This document shows positions 1 through 9,043 of a DNA stretch of 64,000 nucleotides, one piece after another. The position numbers were made by a program, and so were the translations under genes. Each line of letters opens with the position of its first letter. The stretch's first letter is position 1. The DNA lies in contig NZ_LKBT01000006.1 of NCBI RefSeq assembly GCF_002699985.1, forward strand, positions 62,001 to 126,000, read 5' to 3'. This DNA is from Pseudomonas sp. ICMP 561. GTDB taxonomy: Bacteria > Pseudomonadota > Gammaproteobacteria > Pseudomonadales > Pseudomonadaceae. Under the pieces are notes generated by a model. It was not told where the DNA came from, did no database searches, and worked only from the letters and a program-made list of their open reading frames with translations.

Positions 1-445
1 CCAGCGTCGGAACCCGGATATTCACCGAGGTACCGCGCACAGCTTCCTCAAGGTTCAGCTCGAGGGTGTAACGCAGATCGCTACCGCGCTGAGCGCCGCC
101 ACGACCACCGCCACCGCCGCGGCCACCACCGAAGAAGTCGCTGAATACATCGCCGAAAATGTCGGAGAAGTTCGCACCGCCAGCCCCGCCACCGCCGAAA
201 CCGCCGCCACCCATGCTTGGGTCGACGCCAGCATGACCGTACTGGTCGTAAGCCGCGCGCTTGCTGGCGTCAGACAGGACTTCATAGGCCTCGTTGGCCT
301 CTTTGAAGAGTTCTTCCGACGCTTTATCGTCAGGATTGCGATCAGGGTGATGCTTCATCGCCAGACGACGATAAGCTTTCTTCAGATCAGCCTCGCTGGA
401 GCCTCGCTCCACCCCCAATACTTCGTAATAGTCACGCTTAGCCAT
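1..445 (-). CDS. dnaJ: Chaperone protein DnaJ (3' end outside the window)
   Basis: Co-chaperone that stimulates DnaK ATPase and delivers unfolded clients. The 148 visible residues start [12 protein letters not shown] and hold the whole J domain, with the HPD motif at about residues 33-35 (KHHPDRNP). A long Gly/Phe-rich linker with runs of glycine covers about residues 76-115. The sequence leaves the window before the zinc-finger repeats. It lies downstream of grpE and dnaK on the same strand, 324 bp after dnaK. No sigma-32 promoter was seen in that gap, so it may be read through from dnaK. Confidence 0.97.
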   Translation of the reverse strand, partial: MAKRDYYEVLGVERGSSEADLKKAYRRLAMKHHPDRNPDDKASEELFKEANEAYEVLSDASKRAAYDQYGHAGVDPSMGGGGFGGGGAGGANFSDIFGDVFSDFFGGGRGGGGGRGGAQRGSDLRYTLELNLEEAVRGTSVNIRVPTL

Positions 446-769
446 AAATTCTTCCGCACTCTTGAGGACGTCCGGCAAAACCCTCCTGAGTTTTGCCAAA
501 CTCGTTGAGCCCCATACAGGCCCGGACCCAACTCACGTCAATTCAACGATCCTGGTCTTCATTTCACCGGTCAGGCTGACCGGGAAAGCGGCAGAACAAG
601 CCGCATGCAGGAGCATGACGACCTTGCCACACCGGCTTGCGGTAAATACCGCAGGCCGAAAAAATTTCGTCTGTTCCAGACACGCCAACGCGGGAGCAAG
701 CTCCCGCGCGGCGACATCCTACCAGCGACCGCCCGAAAACGGTCAACTGGCTTACAAGTGAGCCTGCGC
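446..769. other. dnaK-dnaJ intergenic spacer with two short palindromes
   Basis: No gene is seen here. Two hairpins are visible: a 7-bp stem with a 3-nt loop at 567-583 (CCGGTCA/TGACCGG), and a 20-bp near-perfect palindrome at 689-708 built on CGCGGGAGC/GCTCCCGCG. Neither has a T-run. They could attenuate dnaK-to-dnaJ read-through or stabilise the dnaK transcript; this is inference. Confidence 0.5.
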
Positions 770-2689
770 TTACTTGTTGTCTTTAACTTCTTCAAACTCT
801 GCATCAACAACGTCGTCAGCAGGCTTGGCGTCTTCCTTCGCAGCCTGAGCACCGGCTTCCGGTTGCTCTGCCTGCTCGGCGTACATTTTCTGAGCCACTG
901 GAGCGGAAACCTTCGACAGTTCTTCGACTTTGGCGTCGATGGCAGCCTTGTCATCGCCTTTGATAGCGGTTTCCAGAGCAACCAGCGCAGCTTCGATCGC
1001 TGTTTTTTCTTCAGCGGTCACTTTGTCGCCAGCATCGGAGATCATTTTGCGAGTCGAGTGAACCAATGCATCGCCCTGGTTACGCGCGGTCGCCAGCTCT
1101 TCGAACTTGCGGTCTTCTTCAGTGTTGGCTTCAGCATCACGGATCATTTGCTGAATTTCTTCGTCCGACAGACCGGAGTTAGCCTTGATCACGATCGATT
1201 GCTGCTTGCCGGTCGCCTTGTCTTTGGCGCCTACGTGCAGGATGCCGTTGGCGTCGATGTCGAAGGTCACTTCGATCTGTGGAACGCCACGTGGTGCTGG
1301 TGGAATCTCAGCGAGGTCGAACTTGCCCAGAGACTTGTTCTGACCAGCCTGCTTACGCTCACCTTGCAGCACGTGAATGGTCACGGCGTTCTGGTTGTCG
1401 TCGGCAGTGGAGAACACTTGCGATTTCTTGGTAGGAATCGTGGTGTTCTTGTCGATCAGCGCGGTCATTACGCCGCCCATGGTTTCGATACCCAAGGTCA
1501 GCGGGCTAACGTCCAGCAGCAGAACGTCTTTAACATCACCGGCCAATACTGCGCCCTGGATAGCGGCACCCATGGCAACTGCTTCGTCCGGGTTAACATC
1601 TTTACGAGCTTCTTTGCCGAAGAACTCGGTAACTTTCTGCTGCACCAACGGCATACGAGTCTGGCCACCGACCAGAATCACGTCGTTGATTGCGCTGATG
1701 TCGATACCGGAGTCTTTCAACGCGATACGGCAAGGCTCGATGGTGCGCTGAACCAGGTCTTCAACCAGCGATTCCAGCTTGGCGCGCGAGATTTTCACGT
1801 TCAAGTGCTTTGGACCGGTCGCGTCTGCAGTGATGTACGGCAGGTTAACGTCGGTCGAATTGCTCGAAGACAGCTCGATCTTGGCTTTCTCAGCGGCTTC
1901 TTTCAGACGCTGCATGGCCAGCGGATCACCTTTGAGGTTCATGCCGCTTTCTTTCTTGAATTCGTCAACGAGGTAGTCGATCAGACGAATGTCGAAGTCT
2001 TCACCACCCAGGAACGTGTCACCGTTGGTTGCCAGCACTTCGAACTGGTGCTCGCCATCAACTTCAGCAATTTCGATAACCGAAACGTCGAAAGTACCGC
2101 CACCCAGGTCATAAACGATGACAGTGTGGTCGCCCTTCGCTTTGTCCATGCCGTAAGCCAGAGCGGCTGCGGTCGGTTCGTTGATGATACGTTTTACGTC
2201 CAGACCGGCAATACGACCGGCGTCTTTGGTCGCCTGACGCTGACTGTCGTTGAAGTAAGCGGGAACGGTGATCACCGCCTCGGTCACTGCTTCGCCCAGA
2301 TAGTCTTCAGCGGTTTTCTTCATCTTCTTCAGGATTTCAGCAGAAATCTGAGGAGGCGACATTTTCTTGCCGTTGACTTCAACCCACGCATCGCCATTGT
2401 CAGCTTTGGCGATTTTGTAAGGGACCATCTGAATGTCTTTCTGAACGACTTCTTCTTCGAACTTACGACCGATCAGACGCTTTACCGCGTACAGCGTGTT
2501 GTGCGGATTGGTCACAGCCTGACGCTTGGCCGACTGACCGACGAGGATTTCGCCGTCGTTGGCATAAGCAATGATCGAAGGCGTGGTACGAGCGCCTTCG
2601 GCGTTCTCCAGAACCTTGACGCTGCCGTTTTCCAGAATGGAGACGCAAGAGTTGGTGGTCCCCAGGTCAATACCGATAATTCTGCCCAT
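770..2689 (-). CDS. dnaK: Molecular chaperone DnaK (Hsp70)
   Basis: ATP-driven Hsp70 chaperone, 639 residues, normal family length. The N-terminal actin-like ATPase begins [15 protein letters not shown] (phosphate-1 loop) and contains the [17 protein letters not shown] phosphate-2 segment and an [10 protein letters not shown] adenosine motif. The linker with [14 protein letters not shown] marks the start of the substrate-binding domain, followed by the helical lid. The C-terminus ends FEEVKDNK, the usual acidic EEV tail. A sigma-32-type promoter overlaps the end of upstream grpE, so dnaK can be induced by heat separately from grpE. Confidence 0.99.
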   Translation of the reverse strand: MGRIIGIDLGTTNSCVSILENGSVKVLENAEGARTTPSIIAYANDGEILVGQSAKRQAVTNPHNTLYAVKRLIGRKFEEEVVQKDIQMVPYKIAKADNGDAWVEVNGKKMSPPQISAEILKKMKKTAEDYLGEAVTEAVITVPAYFNDSQRQATKDAGRIAGLDVKRIINEPTAAALAYGMDKAKGDHTVIVYDLGGGTFDVSVIEIAEVDGEHQFEVLATNGDTFLGGEDFDIRLIDYLVDEFKKESGMNLKGDPLAMQRLKEAAEKAKIELSSSNSTDVNLPYITADATGPKHLNVKISRAKLESLVEDLVQRTIEPCRIALKDSGIDISAINDVILVGGQTRMPLVQQKVTEFFGKEARKDVNPDEAVAMGAAIQGAVLAGDVKDVLLLDVSPLTLGIETMGGVMTALIDKNTTIPTKKSQVFSTADDNQNAVTIHVLQGERKQAGQNKSLGKFDLAEIPPAPRGVPQIEVTFDIDANGILHVGAKDKATGKQQSIVIKANSGLSDEEIQQMIRDAEANTEEDRKFEELATARNQGDALVHSTRKMISDAGDKVTAEEKTAIEAALVALETAIKGDDKAAIDAKVEELSKVSAPVAQKMYAEQAEQPEAGAQAAKEDAKPADDVVDAEFEEVKDNK

Positions 2690-2769
2690 CTGTGAATCTC
2701 CCGAAATTTTGAATTTGGTTGCCGCAACTGCGTTTACAAATTGCGGTAGCTCTTAAACGCTTGGCCTAT

Positions 2770-2797
2770 AAATGGGGGCCAGACAGCTGATTTCAAG
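2770..2797 (-). promoter_or_regulatory. Sigma-32 (RpoH) promoter of dnaK
   Basis: Read on the minus strand: CTTGAAA (2791-2797), a 13-nt spacer, then CCCCATTT (2770-2777), matching the sigma-32 consensus CTTGAAA-N(11-16)-CCCCATNT at every fixed base. The -35 element contains the TGA stop codon of grpE. It lies about 80 nt upstream of the dnaK start. Confidence 0.88.
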
Positions 2798-3356
2798 CCT
2801 GCTCATCAATTGATGGCTGAACAGGCGATGGTGCCTTGCTGACCACGACCATAGCCGGGCGCAGCAGACGACCATTGAGCTGGTAGCCCTTCTGGAACAC
2901 TTTCAAAACACTGTTTGGTTCAACATCGGCGCTTTCCTGCATGGCCATTGCCTGATGATGCTCGGCATTGAATGGCTGGCCATGGGGATCGATCGCTTCG
3001 AGGTGGTAACGCTTGAGCGTGTCGCTAAACATTTTCAGCGTCAGCTCGATACCTTCGCGCATTGGACGAATGCTTTCATCGTCCGGATTGGACAAGTCCA
3101 GACCACGCTCAAGGCTGTCCACGATCGGCAACAAGTCACTCGCAAACTTCTCAAGCGCAAACTTGTGAGCTTTTTCTACATCCTGTTCTGCACGGCGGCG
3201 GACATTCTGCAAATCCGCAGCCACACGCAGGGACTGGTCCTGCGCCGCGGCCAGTTGCTCTTCGAGCACTTGCACGCGGGTTACCAATTCTTCACCGGAG
3301 ACTGCTTCGGCAGCCTGGTCCTGGGTCTGCGCATCCAGATTCTGTTCGTCAGCCAT
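2793..3356 (-). CDS. grpE: Nucleotide exchange factor GrpE
   Basis: Homodimeric exchange factor that releases ADP from DnaK. The 187 residues show the expected acidic N-terminus, a long coiled-coil helix (about residues 25-90, containing [21 protein letters not shown]) and the C-terminal beta domain with GMEL-like [25 protein letters not shown]. It is the first gene of the grpE-dnaK-dnaJ cluster and has its own sigma-32 promoter about 55 nt upstream. Its stop codon is embedded in the dnaK promoter. Confidence 0.98.
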   Translation of the reverse strand: MADEQNLDAQTQDQAAEAVSGEELVTRVQVLEEQLAAAQDQSLRVAADLQNVRRRAEQDVEKAHKFALEKFASDLLPIVDSLERGLDLSNPDDESIRPMREGIELTLKMFSDTLKRYHLEAIDPHGQPFNAEHHQAMAMQESADVEPNSVLKVFQKGYQLNGRLLRPAMVVVSKAPSPVQPSIDEQA

Positions 3357-3409
3357 AGATTTCTCCTTTCAAGTACGTCCGCGAGCTCAAATCGCGCTTC
3401 TGCCCACCT

Positions 3410-3437
3410 ATATGGGAGCGGAATTTTCAGCTTCAAG
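3410..3437 (-). promoter_or_regulatory. Sigma-32 (RpoH) promoter of grpE
   Basis: On the minus strand: CTTGAAG (3431-3437), a 13-nt spacer, then TCCCATAT (3410-3417). This differs from the CTTGAAA/CCCCATNT consensus at one base in each box and has the same spacer as the dnaK promoter. It lies 54 nt upstream of the grpE start codon. Confidence 0.8.
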
Positions 3438-3590
3438 AGCAGATTTCAGCGAATCGACAAAAGTCCTCACAAACCTTCCGGCCAAAGCCAAGTCCTTATC
3501 GCACTTGAACAAATCGCCAAATGGACTAAAAAAAGCGTATCGCCGAACGAATCGAGCTAAATCCGGGCATTGTCATCGACAAATAAAACA

Positions 3591-3606
3591 CTGTATAAAT
3601 AACCAG
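3591..3606 (+). promoter_or_regulatory. Probable LexA (SOS) box upstream of recN
   Basis: CTGTATAAATAACCAG fits the CTGT-N8-ACAG LexA operator except for one base in the right arm, with an AT-rich core. It ends 23 nt before the recN start codon. recN is a classic SOS gene, which supports the call. Confidence 0.7.
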
Positions 3607-3629
3607 ACTTATCGCCTGGGAGCCACTCC

Positions 3630-5303
3630 ATGCTGGTGCACCTTTCCGTACATAACTACGCCATCGTTGAACACCTCGATCTCGAGCTGGACCGTGGCAT
3701 GAGCGTAATCACCGGTGAGACCGGGGCAGGCAAATCGATCATGCTCGATGCCCTTGGCCTGACTCTGGGCGACAGAGCCGACAGCGGCGTGGTTCGCCCC
3801 GGCGCAGATAAGGCAGACATTCTCGCGACGTTCGACCTGATCGACATCCCTGAAGCACAGGCCTGGCTCAAGGAGCGCGACCTGGACAATGACGGTCCGT
3901 GCATCCTGCGCCGGGTCATTACGGCCGAGGGACGCTCGCGCTCCTACATCAATGGCACGCCCTGCCCCCAGGGTGACTTGAAGGCACTGGGCGAGCTGCT
4001 TATCGACATTCACAGCCAGCACGAGCATCAGTCACTGCTCAAGACCGATACCCATCGACGTCTGCTGGACGAATACGCGGGCGCGACTGATCTGGCTCGC
4101 CAGGTACAACTGGCTGCCCAACGCTGGCGCCAGACCCGGCAGGAACTGGACAGGCTCTCTAACTCCGGCGACGAGCAACGTGCACGCCACCAGCTTCTGA
4201 GCTATCAGCTTGAAGAGCTGGAAAGCCTCAGCCTGGGCGAAAACGAGCTGGAGCAACTTGAGCAAGAACAGAAAACCCTGACCAATGCAGAAAGTCTGCT
4301 GAGCATCTGCCGTCAGGTTGTCGAGCAGTGCAGCGAAAACGATTCTGGCAATGTGTTGAATGCATTGACTGCCAGCCTGCACCGCCTGGGCAGCGTCAAT
4401 GACTCGCCGACCGCCCTGAGCGAAGCGACCAATCTGCTGTCCAGTGCACAGATTCAGGTAGAAGAAGCCGTTGGTGAGCTCAATCGCTTTCTGGATCATT
4501 TCGACGCTGATCCTGCGCGCCTGCAGCACCTCGAAGAACGTCTCGACGCGATCTACACACTGGCACGCAAGCATCGCATCCAGCCGACTGAAGTCGCGAC
4601 ACTTCAACAGAAGCTGCTGGACGAAATCGAAACATTGAATGCCAACGACGAAGCGATCGAGCGACTGGAAAATGAATTGTCGTCGTTCGCCCGTCACTAT
4701 AAAGAGAAGGCCCGGGAATTGAGCGATCTGCGCCATCGCGCAGCGCCGGAACTGGCAGCCGCCGTAGAGCATGAAATCCAGCGTCTAGGCATGCCGGGCG
4801 GGCGATTCAGCATCGAGCTAAAGGCCAATCCTGAGAAAGAATTGTTGCCCAACGGCCTTGAGCAGGTTGAGCTGCTGGTCAGCGCTAACCCTGGCCAGCC
4901 GTTGAAAGCATTGGCAAAAGTGGCTTCGGGCGGCGAGCTATCCCGGATCAGTCTGGCCATTCAGGTGATCACCGCGCAGACATCTCGAGTCCCGACGCTG
5001 GTATTCGACGAAGTGGATGTCGGGATCGGCGGCCCAACGGCCGAGATCGTTGGTCAGCTATTGCGTCGCCTGGGTGATCGCGGTCAGGTCATGACCGTGA
5101 CGCACTTGCCACAAGTCGCCGCGCAGGGGCATCAGCATCTGTTTGTTCACAAGGTCCGCGACAGCGAAGCCACGCGCACTGCTGTTTCAAAACTGAGCAA
5201 GAACGAACGTATAGAAGAAGTCGCGAGGATGCTGGGCGGGATCGACCTGACGAAAGAGTCTCTGGCCCATGCGAAGAAAATGGTGGTGACCGCGAAGAGC
5301 TGA
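3630..5303 (+). CDS. recN: DNA repair protein RecN
   Basis: SMC-like ATPase that helps repair double-strand breaks, 557 residues. Walker A is GETGAGKS at residues 29-36. A long heptad-rich coiled-coil arm occupies the middle (about 150-370). The ABC signature KVASGGELSRISLAIQ and Walker B TLVFDEVDVGIGG lie near the C-terminus, followed by the VTHLPQVAAQGH switch region. The start ATG has GGGAG about 8 nt upstream. The gene diverges from grpE and sits behind a LexA-like box, so DNA-damage induction is expected. Confidence 0.98.
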   Translation: MLVHLSVHNYAIVEHLDLELDRGMSVITGETGAGKSIMLDALGLTLGDRADSGVVRPGADKADILATFDLIDIPEAQAWLKERDLDNDGPCILRRVITAEGRSRSYINGTPCPQGDLKALGELLIDIHSQHEHQSLLKTDTHRRLLDEYAGATDLARQVQLAAQRWRQTRQELDRLSNSGDEQRARHQLLSYQLEELESLSLGENELEQLEQEQKTLTNAESLLSICRQVVEQCSENDSGNVLNALTASLHRLGSVNDSPTALSEATNLLSSAQIQVEEAVGELNRFLDHFDADPARLQHLEERLDAIYTLARKHRIQPTEVATLQQKLLDEIETLNANDEAIERLENELSSFARHYKEKARELSDLRHRAAPELAAAVEHEIQRLGMPGGRFSIELKANPEKELLPNGLEQVELLVSANPGQPLKALAKVASGGELSRISLAIQVITAQTSRVPTLVFDEVDVGIGGPTAEIVGQLLRRLGDRGQVMTVTHLPQVAAQGHQHLFVHKVRDSEATRTAVSKLSKNERIEEVARMLGGIDLTKESLAHAKKMVVTAKS

Positions 5304-5327
5304 TGGATAGCACTGACACACCGACAT

Positions 5328-5423
5328 CCCGTAGGACCGGCTTTAGCCGGGAGAGAGTCAGTGCGCTATCTACATATCCATCGTCAGGAACAATGTCCTC
5401 CAGGCTAAAGCCAGTCCTACGGG
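5328..5423. repeat. REP pair (GTAGGACCGGCTTTAGCC type)
   Basis: Two inverted copies of a Pseudomonas REP-like palindrome, one in each orientation, about 45 nt apart, downstream of recN. The same sequence type recurs at 55225-55318. The right arm carries small changes (CTCCAGGCTAAAGCCAG). Confidence 0.8.
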
Positions 5424-5456
5424 TTCATCTTTCCCACCTTGCCCTGCAAAACGCAC

Positions 5457-5480
5457 AAAGGCGACCCTAGGGTCGCCTTT
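5457..5480. terminator. Bidirectional terminator between recN and fur
   Basis: A 24-bp perfect palindrome (AAAGGCGACCCTAG and its complement) between the convergent recN and fur genes. The flanking AAAG/CTTT supplies short T-tracts on both strands. Confidence 0.75.
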
Positions 5481-5500
5481 GCTGTTGCGTCAAAAAAGAT

Positions 5501-5908
5501 TTAAGCCTTTTTATTGCGCACGTACAGCACCAAATTGTGATCCACCAAATCGAAACCGTGCCGCTCGACAATCGCCTTCTGAAGCTTTTCGATTTCTTCG
5601 TCGAAGAATTCGATCACTTCTCCGGATTCCACGTTGACCATATGGTCGTGGTGGCCGCCGTCAGCCAGTTCGAACACCGCATGTCCACCGTCGAAATTGT
5701 GGCGAACCACTAATCCGGCAGCTTCGAATTGGGTCAGGACACGGTAAACCGTGGCCAGTCCGACGTCCTCGCTAGCTTCCATCAGTGCCTTGTAAACATC
5801 CTCGGCACTCATGTGGCGCTGCTCGGCGGAATCGAGCATCTGTAGTATTTTGACCCGTGGCAGGGTCACTTTAAGTCCGGCTTTTCGTAGTTCGCTATTT
5901 TCAACCAT
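5501..5908 (-). CDS. fur: Ferric uptake regulator Fur
   Basis: Iron-responsive repressor, 135 residues from MVENSELRKAGLKVTLPR. An upstream in-frame ATG at 6004 would add 32 residues foreign to the family, so the internal start at 5908 is chosen. The winged helix has the DNA-recognition segment DVGLATVYRVLTQF. The metal-binding region is GGHHDHMVNVESGEVIEFFDEEIE. The protein contains no cysteine at all, so it lacks the CxxC structural zinc site of E. coli Fur. It diverges from bamE. Confidence 0.97.
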   Translation of the reverse strand: MVENSELRKAGLKVTLPRVKILQMLDSAEQRHMSAEDVYKALMEASEDVGLATVYRVLTQFEAAGLVVRHNFDGGHAVFELADGGHHDHMVNVESGEVIEFFDEEIEKLQKAIVERHGFDLVDHNLVLYVRNKKA

Positions 5909-6006
5909 GGTCAGCTTTCTCGCAGACGCTGCTTCGCAGCTTCTCTTAATGCAGGTATGATCGGGGTTTACGTTGTCCCAGCCAAGATAGTGGAAGTCGC
6001 CCACCG

Positions 6007-6516
6007 ATGCAAAACACCAAGCTCCTGCTAACCAGTTTCACCCTTGTGGGACTGCTCGCACTCGCCGGTTGTTCATTCCCCGGGGTTTACAAAATCGACA
6101 TCCAGCAAGGCAATGTCGTCACGCAGGACATGATAGACCAGTTAAGGCCGGGAATGACCCGACGGCAAGTACGGTTTATCATGGGCAACCCTCTGCTGAC
6201 CGACACTTTCCATGCCGATCGCTGGGATTACCTGTACAGCTTGCAGCCTGGTGGCGGTGAACGTCAGCAAGAGCGTGTGTCGCTGATCTTCAACGGCAAC
6301 GACCAATTGGTCAGTCTGTCGGGTGACTTCATGCCTGGCGTGAGCCGCGACGAAGCCATTCTCGGCAATGACGGTAATTCCACAGCCACGCCAGAGCAGC
6401 CGAAAGAAGAACCGGCCAAGCCAGGTTCGCTGCTTGATCAGATCCAGAAGGACGTCGACAAAGTCGAGACAGTCCCTGTTCCGACTCAGGAACCACTGGA
6501 TGTGTCGCCGCAGTAA
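6007..6516 (+). CDS. bamE: Outer membrane assembly lipoprotein BamE (OmlA)
   Basis: Accessory lipoprotein of the BAM outer-membrane protein assembly complex, 169 residues. The lipoprotein signal ends LLALAGC, with the modified Cys at about residue 22. The SmpA/OmlA domain follows: [38 protein letters not shown], then [10 protein letters not shown]. The C-terminal tail (after about residue 120) is acidic, proline-rich and probably disordered. The divergent fur-omlA arrangement is known in Pseudomonas and Xanthomonas. A strong terminator follows. Confidence 0.96.
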   Translation: MQNTKLLLTSFTLVGLLALAGCSFPGVYKIDIQQGNVVTQDMIDQLRPGMTRRQVRFIMGNPLLTDTFHADRWDYLYSLQPGGGERQQERVSLIFNGNDQLVSLSGDFMPGVSRDEAILGNDGNSTATPEQPKEEPAKPGSLLDQIQKDVDKVETVPVPTQEPLDVSPQ

Positions 6517-6533
6517 GCAATTACCGCAGGCAC

Positions 6534-6560
6534 AAAAAAGCCCGGCATGCCGGGCTTTTT
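6534..6560 (+). terminator. Rho-independent terminator after bamE
   Basis: An A-run, the GCCCGGC/GCCGGGC stem and a TTTTT run. The flanking A and T runs allow it to act on both strands, serving bamE and the converging rnfH. Confidence 0.9.
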
Positions 6561-6589
6561 GCTGTCTGTGATTCGCTGAAACAATGGGC

Positions 6590-6901
6590 CTAACGCTCAC
6601 TCTCCTTCCGAGCCTTGGCTGCTTTGGCAGCTCGCAAGCGCCGAACTTCTTTCGGATCAGCCAGCAGCGGACGATAGATCTCAATTCGGTCGCCCTGCTC
6701 AAGAGCACGCTCGCGGCTTACAACCTTACCGAAGATCCCCACCGGGCAACTCGCCAGATCCAGTTCGGGAAACTCGTTACCGATACCTGACAGCAGCAAC
6801 GCCTGTTGAACAGTTGAACCTGCCGGGACCTCGACAGCCTGCAAAAACTGTCGATCTACACCGGCGTGCATCACCTCAATCGTGATGATTGCCTCAGACA
6901 T
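6590..6901 (-). CDS. rnfH: RnfH family protein (UPF0125)
   Basis: Small ubiquitin-like (beta-grasp) protein of 103 residues starting MSEAIITIEVMHAG. It has the family segment LPAGSTVQQAL-like (VPAGSTVQQALLLSG), then VGIFGKVVSRERALEQGDRIEIYRPL and a basic tail. A longer in-frame start at 7066 lies inside ratA and is rejected. Its start codon overlaps the ratA stop by 8 nt, so the two are probably translationally coupled. The cellular role of RnfH is not established. Confidence 0.93.
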   Translation of the reverse strand: MSEAIITIEVMHAGVDRQFLQAVEVPAGSTVQQALLLSGIGNEFPELDLASCPVGIFGKVVSRERALEQGDRIEIYRPLLADPKEVRRLRAAKAAKARKESER

Positions 6902-7328
6902 GCAACTCTTTCGCTCGCTGGCAGAACGCGTCCACCAACGTATTAGCCGCCTGATTGAACAAAGGTCCAAGCGTGGCACGTACGATCGGGCCCGCGTAAT
7001 CGAAGGAAAGATCGAGGCTGATCTTGCAGGCTTTCTCGCCCAGCGCCTTGAACGTCCAGACGCCATGCAACTGCTCGAAAGGCCCTTCGACCAGATCCAT
7101 CACGATGGACTGACCCGGCACCAGCGTGTTTTTCGTAACAAAATGCTGGCTCAGGCCGCCTTTAGCGATCTCCAGGCTGGCACGCATGTGCTCCTCGCTC
7201 GCCTCAAGCACCTTGGAGGCAGAGCACCAGGGCAAGAATTCCGAATAGCGCTCCACATCATTGACCAGGTCATAGAGATCCTTGGCCGGATAGGGCAAAA
7301 GAGCGGAACGTTGAATATGCGTAGTCAT
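6894..7328 (-). CDS. ratA: RatA-like START/polyketide-cyclase domain protein
   Basis: 144-residue member of the Coq10/RatA family with a START-like fold. It begins MTTHIQRSALLPYPAKDLYDLVNDVERYSEFLPWCSAS, the family's hallmark N-terminus, and has the CQRAKELHV end. E. coli RatA was reported to block 70S ribosome assembly, whereas eukaryotic Coq10 binds ubiquinone; which role applies here cannot be read from the sequence. It is divergent from smpB and overlaps rnfH. Confidence 0.93.
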   Translation of the reverse strand: MTTHIQRSALLPYPAKDLYDLVNDVERYSEFLPWCSASKVLEASEEHMRASLEIAKGGLSQHFVTKNTLVPGQSIVMDLVEGPFEQLHGVWTFKALGEKACKISLDLSFDYAGPIVRATLGPLFNQAANTLVDAFCQRAKELHV

Positions 7329-7656
7329 GTCAGCGTCAATTCCAAAGCTGCGCGGCAGATACTACAAGAATGCCGAACGGCGCCACATAGCGCATCAAAA
7401 AAACGTCAAAGCAAGGAGCGCCAAGGCTCGTCACCCAACCTGCGGATACTGCAAACACACGTCACCGTGGTGAACAGCGTGATGAACAAATCGACCTGGC
7501 GAGCCAGCATCGGTTCGAATGAAATATTAGTCACCTTTGCTTCAGGGCCAGAAATACTGGGTAGAAGCAGGCGCATTGTCCGGGATTAAATCATCGTGCT
7601 CAAGCGTGCAGCTTCCCATAGCCGACTTTGAAGCGAGTCCCTATAATGCGTCGCCT
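7329..7656. other. ratA-smpB intergenic region
   Basis: 328 bp between divergent genes with no convincing gene. A TATAAT hexamer at 7642-7647 lies only 9 nt before the smpB ATG, with no well-spaced -35, so it is not called as the promoter. The spacer is otherwise unremarkable. Confidence 0.4.
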
Positions 7657-8139
7657 ATGGCTAAGCTCAAGAAACACCCTACAGGGACCATCGCGCAAAA
7701 TAAAAAGGCGCGTCACGATTACTTCATCGAACACAAGTTCGAGGCCGGTCTGGTCCTGGCTGGTTGGGAAGTAAAAAGTCTGCGTGCCAACAAGGTACAG
7801 CTGGTCGACAGTTACGTGCTGCTCAAAGACGGTGAAGCCTGGCTGATGGGTAGCCACATTTCGCCGTTGACGACAGCCAGCACGCACGTCATCGCTGACC
7901 CGACACGCACCCGTAAACTGCTGCTGAACCAGCGCGAGCTTGAAAAGCTGACGTCGTCTGTACAGCAGAAAGGCTATGCCTGCGTGGCTCTTTCCCTTTA
8001 CTGGAAGCAGCACTTGATCAAGTGCGAAATTGCTCTGGGCAAAGGTAAAAAGGAATACGACAAGCGCCATACCGAGCGTGAACGTGATTCCGATCGCGAG
8101 CTGCAACGTGCCGTGCGGACCAAGGGTAAGGATGATTAA
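7657..8139 (+). CDS. smpB: SsrA-binding protein SmpB
   Basis: tmRNA-binding partner in trans-translation, 160 residues. The start [31 protein letters not shown] is the conserved one; an upstream in-frame ATG at 7537 is rejected. The OB-fold segment [19 protein letters not shown] and the C-terminal basic tail [20 protein letters not shown] are typical. The gene for its RNA partner, ssrA, is 7.7 kb downstream on the same strand. Confidence 0.98.
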   Translation: MAKLKKHPTGTIAQNKKARHDYFIEHKFEAGLVLAGWEVKSLRANKVQLVDSYVLLKDGEAWLMGSHISPLTTASTHVIADPTRTRKLLLNQRELEKLTSSVQQKGYACVALSLYWKQHLIKCEIALGKGKKEYDKRHTERERDSDRELQRAVRTKGKDD

Positions 8140-8155
8140 TTAAGCGTAAATCCCC

Positions 8156-8245
8156 GTGGGAGCGAATTCATTCGCGAAGAGGTCGGTACAGTCGATAAAC
8201 CTTCATCGGCTGTACCCACGCTTTCGCGAATGAATTCGCTCCCAC
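8156..8245. repeat. REP pair (GTGGGAGCGAATTCATTCGCG type)
   Basis: A 23-bp arm at 8156-8178 and its exact inverted copy at 8223-8245, separated by 44 nt, between convergent smpB and lldR. Typical Pseudomonas REPIN layout. Confidence 0.85.
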
Positions 8246-8275
8246 CGGTTTAGCGCCGTACTGGTCTAGCCAAAA

Positions 8276-9043
8276 TCACATCCCATTACGCCGCTCAGCC
8301 CGAGCCGTGCGCTGCGCCTGCTGCCGCACTTCTTCCAGGACTTCCTGCACGTACAGCAAATGACGACTGGAAATATCGCGGGCATCGTCCGCGCGGCCTT
8401 CGATAATCGCTGTGTATAACTCCCGGTGCTGACTGATCAGCATGTCGCGGGTTTCGCTGCGCTGTTTGTACATTCCGCCGATATTGGTCACCACGTTGCG
8501 CTTCAGCAGATCGAATAGACCGCGAATGGTGTGCAGCAAAATCGCGTTATGACTGGCTTCAGCAATGGCCATGTGAAAACTGGCATCCGCCGCGCCCTCC
8601 TCCGCTCGACTGACCTCCCCCTCGCGCCCATAACAATCCTGCAACGTGTCGAACGCTAACCGCAAACGCTCGCGATCCACATCCGTCGCACGCATGGCCG
8701 CGTAATAAGCGCAGGACGCCTCAAGCGTGTGACGAAACTCCAGCAAGTCGCGCTGCGCATCCGGGCTGCTTTCCAGCAGATGCAGCAGCGGATCGCTAAA
8801 GGTCGAACCAATGTTTTCCACCACATAATTACCGCCGCCCTGACGGCTCATCAACAAGCCCTTGGCGGTCAGTTTCTGAATCGCTTCGCGCAGGGAGGGT
8901 CGGGAAACACCAAATTGCTCGGCAAGCAAACGCTCGGCAGGCAGACGACCGCCGGATTTCAACGTGCCCTCAAGAATCATTCGTTCAAGCTGCTCGACAA
9001 TATCGTCGGACAAACGGCGCTGACGCACCTGATCAAAGCCCAT
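8276..9043 (-). CDS. lldR: GntR/FadR-family regulator, LldR type
   Basis: Transcriptional regulator of lactate use, 255 residues. The GntR winged helix spans about residues 8-75 (RLSDDIVEQLERMILEG, then RLPAERLLAEQFGVSRPSLREAIQKL). An FCD effector domain follows, with the metal-ligand pattern ...ADASFHMAIAEASHN...H. The start at 9043 has GGAG upstream and places the helix-turn-helix at the N-terminus; the in-frame ATG at 9196 is judged too early. It diverges from lldP with an LldR-type palindrome between them. Confidence 0.9.
   Translation of the reverse strand: MGFDQVRQRRLSDDIVEQLERMILEGTLKSGGRLPAERLLAEQFGVSRPSLREAIQKLTAKGLLMSRQGGGNYVVENIGSTFSDPLLHLLESSPDAQRDLLEFRHTLEASCAYYAAMRATDVDRERLRLAFDTLQDCYGREGEVSRAEEGAADASFHMAIAEASHNAILLHTIRGLFDLLKRNVVTNIGGMYKQRSETRDMLISQHRELYTAIIEGRADDARDISSRHLLYVQEVLEEVRQQAQRTARAERRNGM

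Noticed and set aside
605..2695. 696-codon plus-strand open frame opposite dnaK
   Set aside because: It is the antisense of dnaK, whose protein is unmistakable; long antisense frames are usual in GC-rich genes.
7639..7656. TATAAT as the smpB -10 element
   Set aside because: Only 9 nt before the ATG and without a spaced -35; would need a leaderless transcript.
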